Origin: Alviniconcha marisindica
Lineage: Eukaryota; Mollusca; Gastropoda; Provannidae
DNA length: 64,000 bases
Direction of reading: 5' to 3'
NCBI GenBank assembly: GCA_018857735.1
Contig: JABMCL010000865.1
Location: forward strand, 297,001 to 361,000
Shown here: positions 22,888 through 36,222 of the stretch, one piece after another
How positions within the stretch are numbered: the first letter of the stretch is position 1
Layout: every line of letters starts with the position of its first letter
Program-made: the position numbers and the translations under genes
The notes under the pieces: generated by a model
What the model was told of the DNA's origin: nothing
Database searches by the model: none
The model's input: only the letters and a program-made list of their open reading frames with translations

Positions 22888-25800
22888 ATGAGGATGTCTG
22901 AGGGCAAACAGATGATGATGTGGTCTGTTTTGTTGCCAGATGATAAGGATGTCTGAGGGCAAACAGATGATGTTGTTGTTGATGTGTGGTCTGCTTTGTT
23001 GGCAGATGATAAGGATGTCTGAGAGCAAACTAGGGATGCTGGCTTGTGGTTGTAGTGGTCTGTGTTACTGACAGGTGATGAGGATGACTAAGGGCAGATG
23101 GGTGACGTTGTTGCTCTCTGTTTTGTTGACAGATGATAAGGATGCCTGAGGGCAAACAGGTGATGTTGGCTTGTTGTTGTAGTGGTCTGTTTTGTTGACA
23201 GATGATGAGGATGACTGAGGGCAGACAGGTGTCAGCCTCTTACCCTGGCTCCAGCAGCGGCCGGGGAACCATGAGAAAAGGTATGTTTTTCATTTCCTGC
23301 TTGCTGTGTGTTAAGTGAGTGCTCAAACTACATATACCTACATTTGGTGTGCATTTTCTTCCTCAGTTGATTAATACATCACCTTCAGTACACCTCAGGT
23401 CTGTGAGCAAAGTTGTTTTTGCACAGTAGTTTTTGTGTGTGTGTATTTTGAAATATTTATGTTTGTTTCGGTGTGTAAAATGCCTTTTCAGTTTAGTTTT
23501 TCTTCATGATAATAAACATGAATCACAAAGACCTCCCCCCCCCCCAGTTTTACACCACATGGTCAGTACGCACAAAAGGTTAAAAAGAATGTTTATTTTA
23601 ATTAGACAGTACAAAACATGGTTTAATTCAAATAAGTTTAAAAAATTAAAAAATTGTTGTGTGTTCTGATTGTATTTCAGAACTGTAGTAGTCAGCTCTG
23701 TTTGATTTTTTTAAAATTTAATGTAACTTGGTGTCTTATGTGTATACCCTGCAGTTTTCTTTCCAGTGGTTCACCCAGTGCATGCCTTACATTTTCATTT
23801 GCTCATTAAAGTGTTTAGTTGTTAGTTTGTTTAAGCATTTCATTTATTTGTTGAGAAGAAAACTCCCCGTTTCATTTCTGCCTTCATTTGTGCATTTCTT
23901 GCTCTTGTGCCCCATCCCCCCCCCCCCCCCCCCCCAAATTTCAGTTGCTTTTCCCCCCTGTCATTTTGATCTGTATTTGAGGCATACAGTGAATGTTTAC
24001 TGTTGGGTAAGTGGTAAGTTGTGAAAGCGTGTCAGGCCTGGAGGCGTGTCAGGCCTCCATAGCTGGTGTGGAATTGTGTAGAAGTGCACACTTGTGGCCC
24101 GGTCTGAGGCATTGCGCTCCCACCATGTGCGGTAGATGGGCACTAGGGAAATCCCCTTGATTAATATTGGTTGTGCTGAACATCACTGCCAGTTTGAATG
24201 CAGTAATGAATGTGATGAGAGTTTTAGGTTGGGTTTAGGCTGACCCTTTGGGATTTCAGTTTTCGGTTCCACGTTTGCATCCATTTGACCCATCAGACTT
24301 CTGATCCATCTGACCTGTCCAGAGTCAGGCAGGTTTTGACCCATCTGACTTCTGATCTGTCTGACCCATTTGACTCTCCTGACCAGCTGACTTCTGATTG
24401 GGCTGACCCATCTGACTCTAATGACCCACCTGGGCTGTTGATCCATCTGATCTCTATGACCCATCTGATCAGCATGACCCATAAGACACATCTAAGACAT
24501 CCAACCTAATCCCATCTGACTCTTCTGATCTATTTGACCCATCTTACCCAAGTGCTTCCTACCTACATATGTGCATGTCTTATCAACAAAGCCTTCTGCT
24601 GGTTCCAGTGTCAGAGTGGTCTGGGCAGCCGCAGGGTCCCAGACTGGGTCGCATGTTGTTTTTTTTTTAAATTGAGAGTTTGAGACTCTTTGTGTCTTAT
24701 TTTGATGCAAACACCTGCACACTGTGTGTTTAACCCTTTTCACTGTTGTTGTTGTTGTCTGCACAGAACAGTTTAGATGTGCTTGAGTGAGTGTGCTCCT
24801 TCTAATGTTCCCCCCTTTCCTCCCACTGTGTGCTGTGTGAAGAAGATTTTGACGAAGCTAATGGCGACGTTGACTTGGAAAGTGAGGAAGCAACGCCCCC
24901 TATACCACCACCGCCACTGGCTGTGAATGATATCTCTCCTGGGTCGGGGAGAGAGCAGACGCAGCTCAAAGAGGAGGCCTATGTGGTCTTGAGGCAGCAG
25001 ATGGATGCATCTCCGGCACCAGGTTTGGCTGAATGGATAGAAAACTGTCGTCTTGTTTCTTATTCTTCATTGCATGCAGTGCGGTTCACAGGTGGTTGTC
25101 AATGGCACTTAGAACTGATCTGAAAGATCCAAACAGTTGAACCTTTCTGACTTCCAGCTTCTTACAAATGTATTTCTTTTTGAAGTAAAGAAAACGGGAA
25201 ATGCTCATATTGTTTTTTTGTTTAACTCTTTCATCCCTGAAAACCGCTACAGCGGTTGAGAGAATCTTTCCCTTCATTCCTGAGAACCACTAGAGAGGGG
25301 CAGGCATAAACACTCCCTTCCTTCTGGCCGGCCGCTGCAGCGGTTCTGCCTTTGAAATCCGCGCCTACCTGTCACATGGTCAGCATGTCAGTTCCCCCTG
25401 GCCAGTGTAACGGGACCTGAGGAATGTTTTGATAAGCTGCACAATGCTTTGATTAGCCATGCCTGGCCACTGCCAGAGTTTGGGAAAGTGTCCAGTGCAC
25501 AAAATTTGTCCATTTCTAGGGATGGGGTTAGGTTATTCTGTACAGTTGGAAAGATGGCGGCGGATGAGTACAACGACAGTGATCAGTTCTCTGACGATGG
25601 TGTTTATGACAATCTGGGTGAAAATGATTTTGATCTGTTTGAACTGACAGAAGAGGAGAGAGCAGAGCTTGCAAATGCATTTAAAAATGATAGTGAGAGT
25701 GGTGATGAATTGGATGATGAAAACCTGCTATTGTTTTTTACTGGCTCAGCCACGTTTTGAGTGGACAGGTGGGGACACTGCTGTGACACGAGACATACCT

Positions 25801-26615
25801 CTGATGTCCAATGCAGATGTGTACATAGACATAGTAAATATAGTTGTACAGAGTTACGGTGCAAACATTGTGTATATATATGATAAAGATGGCGCATGGA
25901 TTACACTAAAATGAAACAATCATACTGTGAACTCATACTTCCTACTCTTGTGCAAACCGTCACCTTTTCATCACCATTTCTAGGACACAGACAATATGAC
26001 AAATGGAATTTCTGGAGACAGTTTCTCTGTGGATGTTACCTGGGACATCAGACTGTAAGTAGGGAGCATGTTCCATTTCTCTTGGCATGTTCTGTGGGCC
26101 TGCAAAACGTTGGTTTCGTCTGTTTGTCTTAAAAAAGGTATGTGTCACCTTTATTTGCACCTGTGTGTCACCCTCCTGGTGACAGTGACTCTGAAAGTGT
26201 GACCATTGCCTTCTGACTTCATTTACCTACACAGCGATATATAGGTTGCCATGGTTTTACTAAGAGCTTGCAGACACAGATGACTCAAACCCACATACCC
26301 TCTTTCATACATTTTTTCCTTATGAAAACCCAGGAATGAAAGGACTGTTATGTACATTGGAACATAGGAATAAGGGGAAGTAATGCCAAATACGAAACAG
26401 GGATGAAAGAGTTAAAACTAATATTTCAGACTTTTGTTAATATGGCTGGTGTTCTTTTGCATTAAGTAGTAATTTCTGGTATTTTACTGGTTAAGATCAG
26501 CAGATACCAGAACAAAACTCAGCAATCAGTCAGACATACTGACTGTTATTTTCTTTGACCAGTTCTCAAAGCTGAAAAATTCAGCACAGAGGGAAAGTGT
26601 GTGTGTGTGTGTGTG

Positions 26616-26646
<31 letters not shown>

Positions 26647-29600
26647 TGTGCAGATTCATTGTAGGCAGGGATGTGGGCAAGTTGTTTGCTAGTTGAGCAC
26701 TAGTAGTAGAAGAGATGGGCATGTATCTGACCAGTTACAGTGATTGTGTGACTGGTTTCCGTGAACCACTTTCGCCACCTTATAGATGTCAGACCAGTTT
26801 GAAAAATGTCATATGTGATCACTGGTAATGCTTACAAGTATTTTAGTAGACCCAAATGATACTTACATGTATGTGTAAATATGTAACCATGGTTGTGGAC
26901 CTGCCACATCTTGCATTTTTGTTGGCATTGTTGTTTTATGTGTGTATAAAAGATTTCCTGGCAATGTGCTATTTTATGTTGTTGGTATTTTGTATGTGTG
27001 TTGTGGTTTTTTATTTATTTATGTTTGGTTATCCCTGAGCTTTATTGAATTTGATTTTCAATTTTTTTGCTGTAGCTATTAGCACTTTGAAGCTAGCATA
27101 ATGCACAAAAGAATCGAAACAAGATCCTGGTTGAATTAAATTTAGCTGTAGTTTGTGAAGTTTCTGAATCTATGTGGGGATGAAAATCAATGGTAAAGAA
27201 CTGAGTTTTTCATCTTCTTTTTAAAATTTGGGTGGGCCAAATAATGAACTTTGTTGAATCATTATTATCAGCTGATTTTTGTTGGTGTTTTGGGGGAGGG
27301 GTGTGTGGTGGGGGGGGGGGGGGGGGGCTCACTGCCAAGACTAAATTGACAAGGAGAATGTTTTTTCAGTGTGTTTAGAGGTAAGGAAGACCCATAAGTA
27401 CTTTGACCAATCTTCTAGGAAGTGCTTCAATGTTTCTTTTAGTCCATGTTAATTCAGCCTTCCTGACTTGTGTGTGACCCTTTTGTTTGTGACCTTTTTG
27501 TGTGACCTTTGCACGTGTCCCTTTTGTATGACCTTTTTGTGTGACCCTTTTTTTGTGACCTTTTTGTGTGACATTTTGCAGCTGCTGGATCAGGGTCAGG
27601 TCAGCTGTCATCCCGTCGCAGCCATACACCACGTGATGTAGCATCCTTTTCCCTAGAGATGGAGGTCCATCAGCTGAAGGAAGAGAACCAGCAGCTCCAT
27701 GAGGAGGTTCTCAGCTTGAGGAAGGTGGCTGCTGCTCTCAGAGTGGGAGGTGGGTTTGTTAACATCAGCACTGTGTTCAGTGTGGGAAGGGTGGGGGGGG
27801 GGGGAGAACCTTAAGGAGAGGAAGACCAACATTCCTGTGAAGAATTTCCGATCTTGAGGAAGGTTGCTGTGGCAGTGACATTGAAAATGGTTTCTTGCTT
27901 CCAGCACTGCCTTCCCTGCGTGTGTGCGTGCGTGTGTGTAAAACTGTTGCAAATGCAGCATTGGAAAATGTTCTGAGAAGTGGGATGGAGCATATAAGGG
28001 CATTGCTAATTGCTTAGGTGCCACTTTGACCTCAGTTGCTGAAATGGTTTGTTTCAGACAAGGAAGGAGCAGAGAGACAGTGCTGCAGAATCGCCAGCCA
28101 GATGAGATGAACTGAACTGAATTAACATTCTTAAATGACTGGTTTCAGACAAGGAGGGAGCGGAGATGATGATGCAGAATCGCCAGCTGGATGAGCTGAA
28201 CTGAATTGAACTAACATTCTGAAGTGTCTGGTTTCAGACAAGGAAGGAGCAGAGACAATGCTGCAGAATCGCCAACTGGATGAGTTGAAGGAGGAGAGTG
28301 AGGTGCTGAAGAACACCGTGGGCAGACTCAACCAGGAGCTCAGTCGCTACCAGGCCAAGTTCAGACCGCTTTCTGACGATGACGTAGGCTTGTTTTTTGT
28401 CTGTTGCAGCTTTTAGCAAATGACTTGTGGGGCATTGGTGGTGGGCAGCGGTGTAAGGGGAGTGTTGCATTAGACCTAGTTAAGACATTGCGTGTTCACT
28501 TTTAACACTTAGTCAAGAAGGCATACAGCACACAAGGAGAATTCATTCTCATAATGAATAAGGTTGACTCCAAACTTGGATGCTGCAGTACCATTAGAGT
28601 GTGACCAGGCGAGACTGACTGCCTTGTAGTGAATGAATCAGAAACCTTGCAAATAACTTTTTTTTACCTGACATCTTTCTCTGGGAGGGATCCAGCCAAT
28701 CACGAGTAAGACAGTGGGTCCTTTGCACACATCATTTAAATGTCACAGAATCCCTGACAAAGAGAGCACAGGCAGACCTTTGATTCAAAACTGAAGAAAA
28801 ATGCTGTCTGCTACCATGATAGAGCGTATGCACAGAAAATGAGGTAACTCCATTGGGATCCCCTCATTGGCCAGTCGGGTAACTCCATTGGCCAGCCAGG
28901 TAAACTACTGGCCAGTCAGGTAACTCCATTGGCCAATCAGGTAACTCCATTGGCCAACCTGGTAACTCCATTGGCCAGTTTGGTAACTGCTGGCCAATCA
29001 GGTAACTCCATTGGCCAGTCAGATACCTCTGTTGGCCTATCAGGTAACTCCATTGGCCAGTCAGAGAGGTGTCTCCATTGGCCAGTCAGATAACTCTCCT
29101 GGCCAGTCACTCCACTGGCCAATCAGATAACTTGACTGGCCAAACAGGAAGCTAGTCCTCCTGTTCTAAAGACTGTGGTATTTGAGAACACGCATCACAG
29201 TTTGTGCTCCATTTTATTTTAGCACGCAAACTGTTTGCAAAGAGAATGCACAGAGAATGGAACGTGAATACGCATCAGTTAGGACACAGCAGTAGACAGA
29301 GGTGGAGGAGGGAGGAGTAGAAAGAGTATGTGTGGTTGTGTTGCATCAAAGTCTTGTTTTCACTTCTGTAGGGATATTACTTTGTCATTGCCAGAAATTC
29401 AGTCCCCCCCCCCAAAAAAAAAAACGAAGAAGAAGAAAGGGTTGTGTTGATGAAAGAAGCTAACAGTCTGCGTGCATTTTAATTAAATCAGAGGTATTGT
29501 GGGTTATTCAGTTTAGAAAAAAAGGAGAAAGGGTTGTGTCGATGAAAGAAGCTTCCAATTTGTGTGCGTTTTAATGGAATTGGAGGAATCGTGGGTTGTG

Positions 29601-32600
29601 GTACCGTATGTTTGCACTGTCTGTCACCACACTAACAGTAACCCTGCTATGCAATGGTGACTGGTGTGTGTTGTAGCGTTCCAGGCTTCAGGGTCTGCCA
29701 GCAGAGGGGCCGGTGCCGTCTTGGCTGGTGAGTGCATGGATTGGGAAGTGGTGTTGAAAAGAGGATTTTTGTAGGCTTGCTCCTTTTTTTCTTTTTGTTG
29801 TTGTTGAAGTGACAATCAACATGATACTAGAAAAGCTCTTAGTTGATTTATATGATACACATATTATGACCTTTGGCATTGAATTGTCATCTTATTTATT
29901 TGTTTAGTGTAAATAAAAACAACAGTAACATCACATTCTGTTAAGAATTTTTGGCTTTCTTGAAACCTTTCTTTTAGTGTGTGTGTGGGGAGGGGTGGTT
30001 ATTGTTGATGTCCAGACATTCTCTCTCTCACACTCTTTCTCTCACTCTCTCCCCTTCTCTCTCTCTGCCTGCTCTCTCTTACACACACACTCGTGTACAT
30101 TTACGTGCATTCATTTGTGCACATACATTTATACACAAACATGCACAGACACTTACACACATAACATGCACAAACATGCACATGCGCATACAAGCACACA
30201 CTTTTATTTCTGGCACCCCCCCATCCCCCTGCCCCCCCACCCCTACCCCCAACACTAACATCATGTACTTCAAGTCGATGATGGTGGTCACTGAAAGAGG
30301 AAGACTAAAGACATGTTTGTATTCTCACTGTGCTGTGGCCAGATCAACAAGCGCTACCTGGCGCCACTGTTCCTGGCCTACGACGACCTGATTCAGGAGA
30401 AGGAGGAGGCCATGCGTTGCTGCCAGGAGGAACTGCAGGACCTGAAGAAGCGAACGGAAGAGGTGGTGCGAGAAAATCAGCGTTTGCAGCTGAAGGGAGG
30501 AGTCGCTGGCTCCGGGAGTCTGGGCAAAGTTGATGTCTCTGAATGGTGAGTTTGTGGCTGTGTGTGGTTTGTGGTTGTTTTTTCTGGGTGTGGGTGTGTG
30601 TGTGGTATGTGTGAGTGCATGTGTGCGTGCATGTGTTTTTTCTGTGTTTGTGTGTTTGTTTTCTCAATGTGTGTGTGTGTGTATTTTCTCTGTTTTTGTG
30701 TGTGTTGGGTGTGACAGAGTGTGTGCATGTGTGTAAATATGTGTGTTTTCTCTTTGCATGTGTGAATACACGTGTGTGTGTGTGTATGTGCGCGCATGCA
30801 CACATGCATGCTAGCATGTATATTTATGTATAGTGTGCATGCATTTGTGCATGTCCACTCTATTGAGGCTGTTAATACAGCTGCTAAAAAGTCTTGGAAA
30901 ATCAGAAATGAATAGGTCAAACAGGGAAGCTCTGGGGAAAAAAACACCCCTATGTGAACCACCAGATTTTGTACCAAGCTGCTCTATTTGTATTTCAGTT
31001 AAGATCTGAAGTGACCACCCCACTTTCAAGGCCACTTTTTCACACTTTGCTGATTTTTGTCTCTCATTTCATTTATGGGTTTCTTCACTGGTGTATGGGT
31101 GACGATGTTTGTGGTGATGTTAATGATGATGAGGAAGATGCTCATGGTGGTTGTACTAATAGTGGAGATGATGTTTATGGTGGTGATGATCATGATTAGG
31201 CTGGAAGGAAGGAAATTGGTTTTTAATGCCCAGTTAACCATGATGGTTATGTTAGGGTGAAGCACATTATGTTTGTGGTGGTAATAATGATGGTTAGGAA
31301 GATGTTTATGGTCATGATAATGATGATTAGGAGGATGTTTGTGGTGGCGATAATGATGATTAGGAAGATGTTTGTGGTAGTGATGATGATGATTAGGAAG
31401 ATTTTGGTGGCAGTGGTAATGATGATCAGAAAGATGTTTCTCATGGCATTAAAGAAAGTGGTGTACATGGTGATGGTGAGGAATATGTGTGTGGTGATTG
31501 TACTGATGATGAAGAGGAAAAGGAGAGCAATGGGTGGAAGACAGTGGTGTTAATGATGGTGATGATGACGTCACAGGCAGCGGCTACAGGAACAGGCCAG
31601 GCTGGTTCTGGAGGAGAACCAAATACTGTTGGAACAACTGGACGTCCAGCAGAGCAAAATCAAGGAGCTGTGTTCATCTCACATGCAAGAAGGTAAACAG
31701 GCTTTGGTTGGGTCTTCTTGACTGCTGTGTTTCGCAGCAATGGAGCTCACTCCCTTCTGACATCTGTCACACTCAGTCCTCCCATGCCTTCAGAACTGTG
31801 TTACAAACTTTGCTATGCTTTTGCTTGGCTTTGCATGAAGTCATGGTGCATGCTTGTCTGGTGTACACAGAGTGTGCCGAGACGGCTGCAGTTTCATGTG
31901 GCACCAGCCATGTCAGCACTGTTAAGTAAAACCGCTTCGTTGGATATTCACAAAATGTGCTATGAAAAGCTAGTCATTCATGTAGAATCACATGCAAGCA
32001 CAGTGAGTCTGCTCAAGAAAGGAGAATAGAGCTATGTAAAAGCGATCAACAACAACAAACACACCTATACAAACAGTACCACAACAAGTGATTTCAAATT
32101 CTTCCTTCTTACCTTCCAGATTCTGTGAGTTATGATTCCGGATGTTTTGCAGGTTCTGTTGGGATGAAGAATTTTTTTCTTCTTTAGACTTTAAAGGATT
32201 ATCAAAAACTCTGTACTCCTTAAAAAAAAGTTAGACTCTTAGAACTGGATAACTTGTCTGTTGCAGTCAGTCGACTGACCAAAAGACTGACAGTGACCGA
32301 AACAGAGAAAGAAGAGGCCGAGCAAGAACTGGAAGAGACACGGCGCAAGTACAAAGATGTCAAACACAAGTATGACAAGATGCTATTGGATGCTGGCAGT
32401 CACATGACCATGCAGGATCACATCAACACTATTGCTGACCTGAAGAAGTGAGTGGTTGTATGCATATAATACCTTTCTCTGTGATGTAGTTCAGTTGTTG
32501 TTTTTAGCTGATGTAGTTCAGGTTTATTCTAGCCGTCGATGTGGAGCTTGAAAAGAAAATCTGTTTTAATTTTAGAATCACGTTTTCTGTTTTATTATGT

Positions 32601-35600
32601 CTCTGTGTTGTGTTTCTGTTGTCATATGCTGCATTGAATTTAAATGCAATCCCTTTCAAGGATTTTTAATGTGTTTCTTTTATATAACTGATCTTCTTTT
32701 TTTTATAGTTCTAACTGTCCTTTGTTTCAGATCAATCACTGAAGAAAAAGAACAGTTTGAGAAGGAGAAGGAGAAACTGACAAACAAACTCAAGGTTGGA
32801 ACTGTTTTGTTATTGATAAATAAGCTAGGCTTAGGTAGGAAGGTGACAGTTGGAGTTATTTAATGGCTTGTTTTAGCATGCTACCTGCGACTTTAGTGTT
32901 TTATTTTTTTGAACATTAGTCTACACATTTATTTTATCATGTTGGTGAGCTGCAAGTATGTATGAATGACTGAGTGAAACTTTGTTTTATTATATTGTGT
33001 ATATTGACGTATAATGTTGTAATTGTATACAGTTGATAGGCAAATTTGTATGTCCACACACATAGACAATAACTGGTCTGTATTCCATATTTTGAGCCTG
33101 CTTGCACGTGGGAGGAGCCATGTAAGTTTTGGCAGGAACTGTAAGTGGTTTGATGATTTATGGGGCATTGTTATTAGTTTGTAACATGCGAATTATTTAA
33201 ATTCATATGTATGTTCACTGCTGTGAGGAGGGAGGGAGGAGTCATCAGGGAGGGGGGAGGGGGAGAGAGAGAATGGGGTGGGGGGAGCAGATTGGGGGCG
33301 GGGGTGGTGGTGGGGCAGGGAAGGGAGAATTTGGCAGGTGTCTTAGGGTTGCAGTCTTCCATCTGTGGAGGTTGTTTTTTCACATGATGCATTCTCCCAT
33401 TTTGGTTGATTTAATTTTGGGGCCATCTTGCTCAGTTACATGTTATTGTTGGTGCTGGCAGGCATCAGAGGAGGAGCGAAAGCAGCAAACCCTCGCCGCC
33501 ATAGAGGTTGCGGCAGAGAACAAACAGCTCAGAGCAGAGATTAAGGCTTTGCACCGAGCTGTCAGGTGAGATTCAACAGAGATTTGGATGTATGCACAAG
33601 CTGTTGGATGAGACACAACAGAGATACAGTATTTGTGTGTGTGTGTGTGTGGTGTGTGTGTGTGTGTGGTGTGTGTGTGTGTGTGTGTGTGTGTAACACT
33701 GTAACATGGTTATTGTTTGATAGGCGATAATGGTAGACTACAATATTTAAGATTCTGTTTGTTTAAAATGTGTGTTAATGTGTTTTTTGTCATAAGATGT
33801 TTGTACAGCGCTGTGAGTTTAACTCTGGTTAGAGAACAGCACTTTTAGAAGAATTATTCATTATTATTATTATGACTGTGGGTGTGGGTGTGTTGAACAG
33901 GACCCAGAAGTGTACTTGATGACTGAATGTGTGTGTTGAACAGGAGGTGCCAGAACAAGATGCTGATTCTGCAGAAGGCCATCCAGCAGTCAGAAGAGAA
34001 GGAGCTCATCACTCAGAATGAGCTGGCCAATGTGATCAGAATTGTAAGTCCCTTCTTTGTGCATTGCTTTGTCACTTACAAAAATTACTGTCTGTGTCTC
34101 TTTGTGTATCTGGTGGGATGTGTGTATAGTCTTGAGTTCAGAGTCCAGGGTCCTCCACCAGATCATGGCTGGTTGTCCTCTTCTGCGTTTTCTTTGGGTA
34201 TTGTGGTCAAGAGTATGGCAGGTAGTGTTTGTCCTGGGAGTTCCAGTCAGGAGCATGGCAGGCAGTAAACATTTGCCCTGGGAGTTCCAGCCAGGAGCAT
34301 GACATGCAGTAAACATTTGCCGTGGGAGTTCCAGCCAGGAGCATGGCAGGCAGTAAACATTTGCCCTGGGAGTTCCAATCAGGAGCATGGCAGGCAGTAA
34401 ACATTTGCCCTGGGAGTTCCAGTCAGGAGCAGTAAAAATGTGCCCTGGCCGGTTAGGAGGATGTTAAAGATCCAGTCACTTTTATTCTAGTGCTATGTAT
34501 GAATAGTTTCTAACTTGTGTGCTGTACTTTAGACTGACATATTGTTCCCCTTGAAATTTTGCAAATTACATTTATGTAATGTCTCTGTAGTTCTGGTAAA
34601 ATCTACAGTTAAATGGTTTTTGTACGTTTTTTGTTATTGTGCAGGTTGAGAAGATGGCCTTGGAAAGAGACACCGCCTTTAAAGTGGTGAGTTTTTCTGT
34701 GCAGTAGTACAGTATAGTACATGTACAACACAATACAACACAACTTGATTGTCCCCAGCGGAAAATTCATTTGGCAGTAGTAAGGACACAGCAAGACATG
34801 AATTTGTGGGATTGATCTTTGAGACAAAAAGTATGTGGTGGTTGGTGTGTTGCAGGTGAAATATGAACTACTGAGGGACATGTGCTGATGGTGTTGCAGG
34901 TGAAATATGAACTCTTGAAGGACATGTGGTGATGGTGTTGCAGGTAAAATATGAACTCTTGAAGGACATGTGCTGATGGTGTTGCAGGTAAAATATGAAC
35001 TCTTGAAGGACATGTGGTGGTGGTGTTGCAGGTAAAATATGAACTCTTGAAGTACATGTGGTGGTGGTGTTACAGGTGAAATATGAACTGATGAGGGACA
35101 TGTGCTGATGGTGTTGCAGGTGAAGGAACAGCAGAGGGACTGCAAGGACACTGTAAACCGCATGGTGGGCAACAGCGTCGTCATGGGCAAAATGGAGGAG
35201 AGGCTCAAGGTAACTCGGCATAATGGTTGCGCCAGGATATACTGTCATTAGCTTGCTGGTTATGTCAGGATGTACTGCCATCAGCTTGCTGGCTATGTCA
35301 GGATGTACTGTCATCAGCTTGCTATTTTTTCAGGATGTACTGCCATCAGCTTGCTGGTTATGGCAGGATATACTGTCATCAGCTTGCTGGTTATGTCAGG
35401 ATGTACTGTCATCAGCTTGCTGGTTGTGTCAGGATGTGCTGTCATCAGTGTGCTGGTTATGTCAGGATGTGCTGTCATCAGTATGCTGGTTATGTCAGGA
35501 TGTACTATTGTCAGCATGCTGGTTATGTCAGGATGTACTATCATCAGCTTGCTGGTTATGTCAGGATCTACTGCCATCAGCTTGCTGATTATGTCAGGAT

Positions 35601-36157
35601 GTACTGCCATCAGCTTGCTGGTTATGTCAGGATGTGCTGTCATCAGTGTGCTGGTTATGCCAGGATGTACTGTTGTCAGCTTGCTGGTTATGTCAGTTGT
35701 ACTGCCATCAGATTGCTGGTTATATCTGGGTGTACTGTCATCAGCTTCTTGGTTATGCCAGGATGTCCTGTTGTCAGCTTGCTGGTTATGTCAGGATGTA
35801 CAGCCATCAGCTTGCTAGTTATGCCAGGCCATCTTGGTATGGAAGGACAATAGAAAGCAGCCAGAACAAGGTTTGAACCTGGGGCTTACCCCCATACTTC
35901 TTTGTAATCATGCAGCTTTTTCTTTTCATGCATTGTAAAAAGTGGTTGAGAAGTTCTCTTATGAATATTTAGTGGCTGGAGTTTTCACTTGGTACGCAAG
36001 GTACTGATGAATTGTTTGTTTCACCAACAGATGTACAAACTGAAAGCCTCAGCCAAGCTGCAGACTGTTGCTGAAAAGTGAGTTTTCTGCAGGCAGTCTC
36101 TTCTTTGTCTCCTTGCTTTTCTTTGCTTCACTGCTGTCGAGAGAGAAGAGAGTGTGT

Positions 36158-36222
<65 letters not shown>

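Noticed and set aside
28850..29150. CRISPR-like regular repeats
   Set aside because: Units are adjacent without unique spacers and the genome is eukaryotic; it is a minisatellite.
35227..35853. 208-codon Cys-rich ORF and overlapping frames
   Set aside because: The 33-bp array keeps all plus frames open. It lies in a CEP89 intron and has no secretion signal, so it is not a Cys-rich peptide gene.
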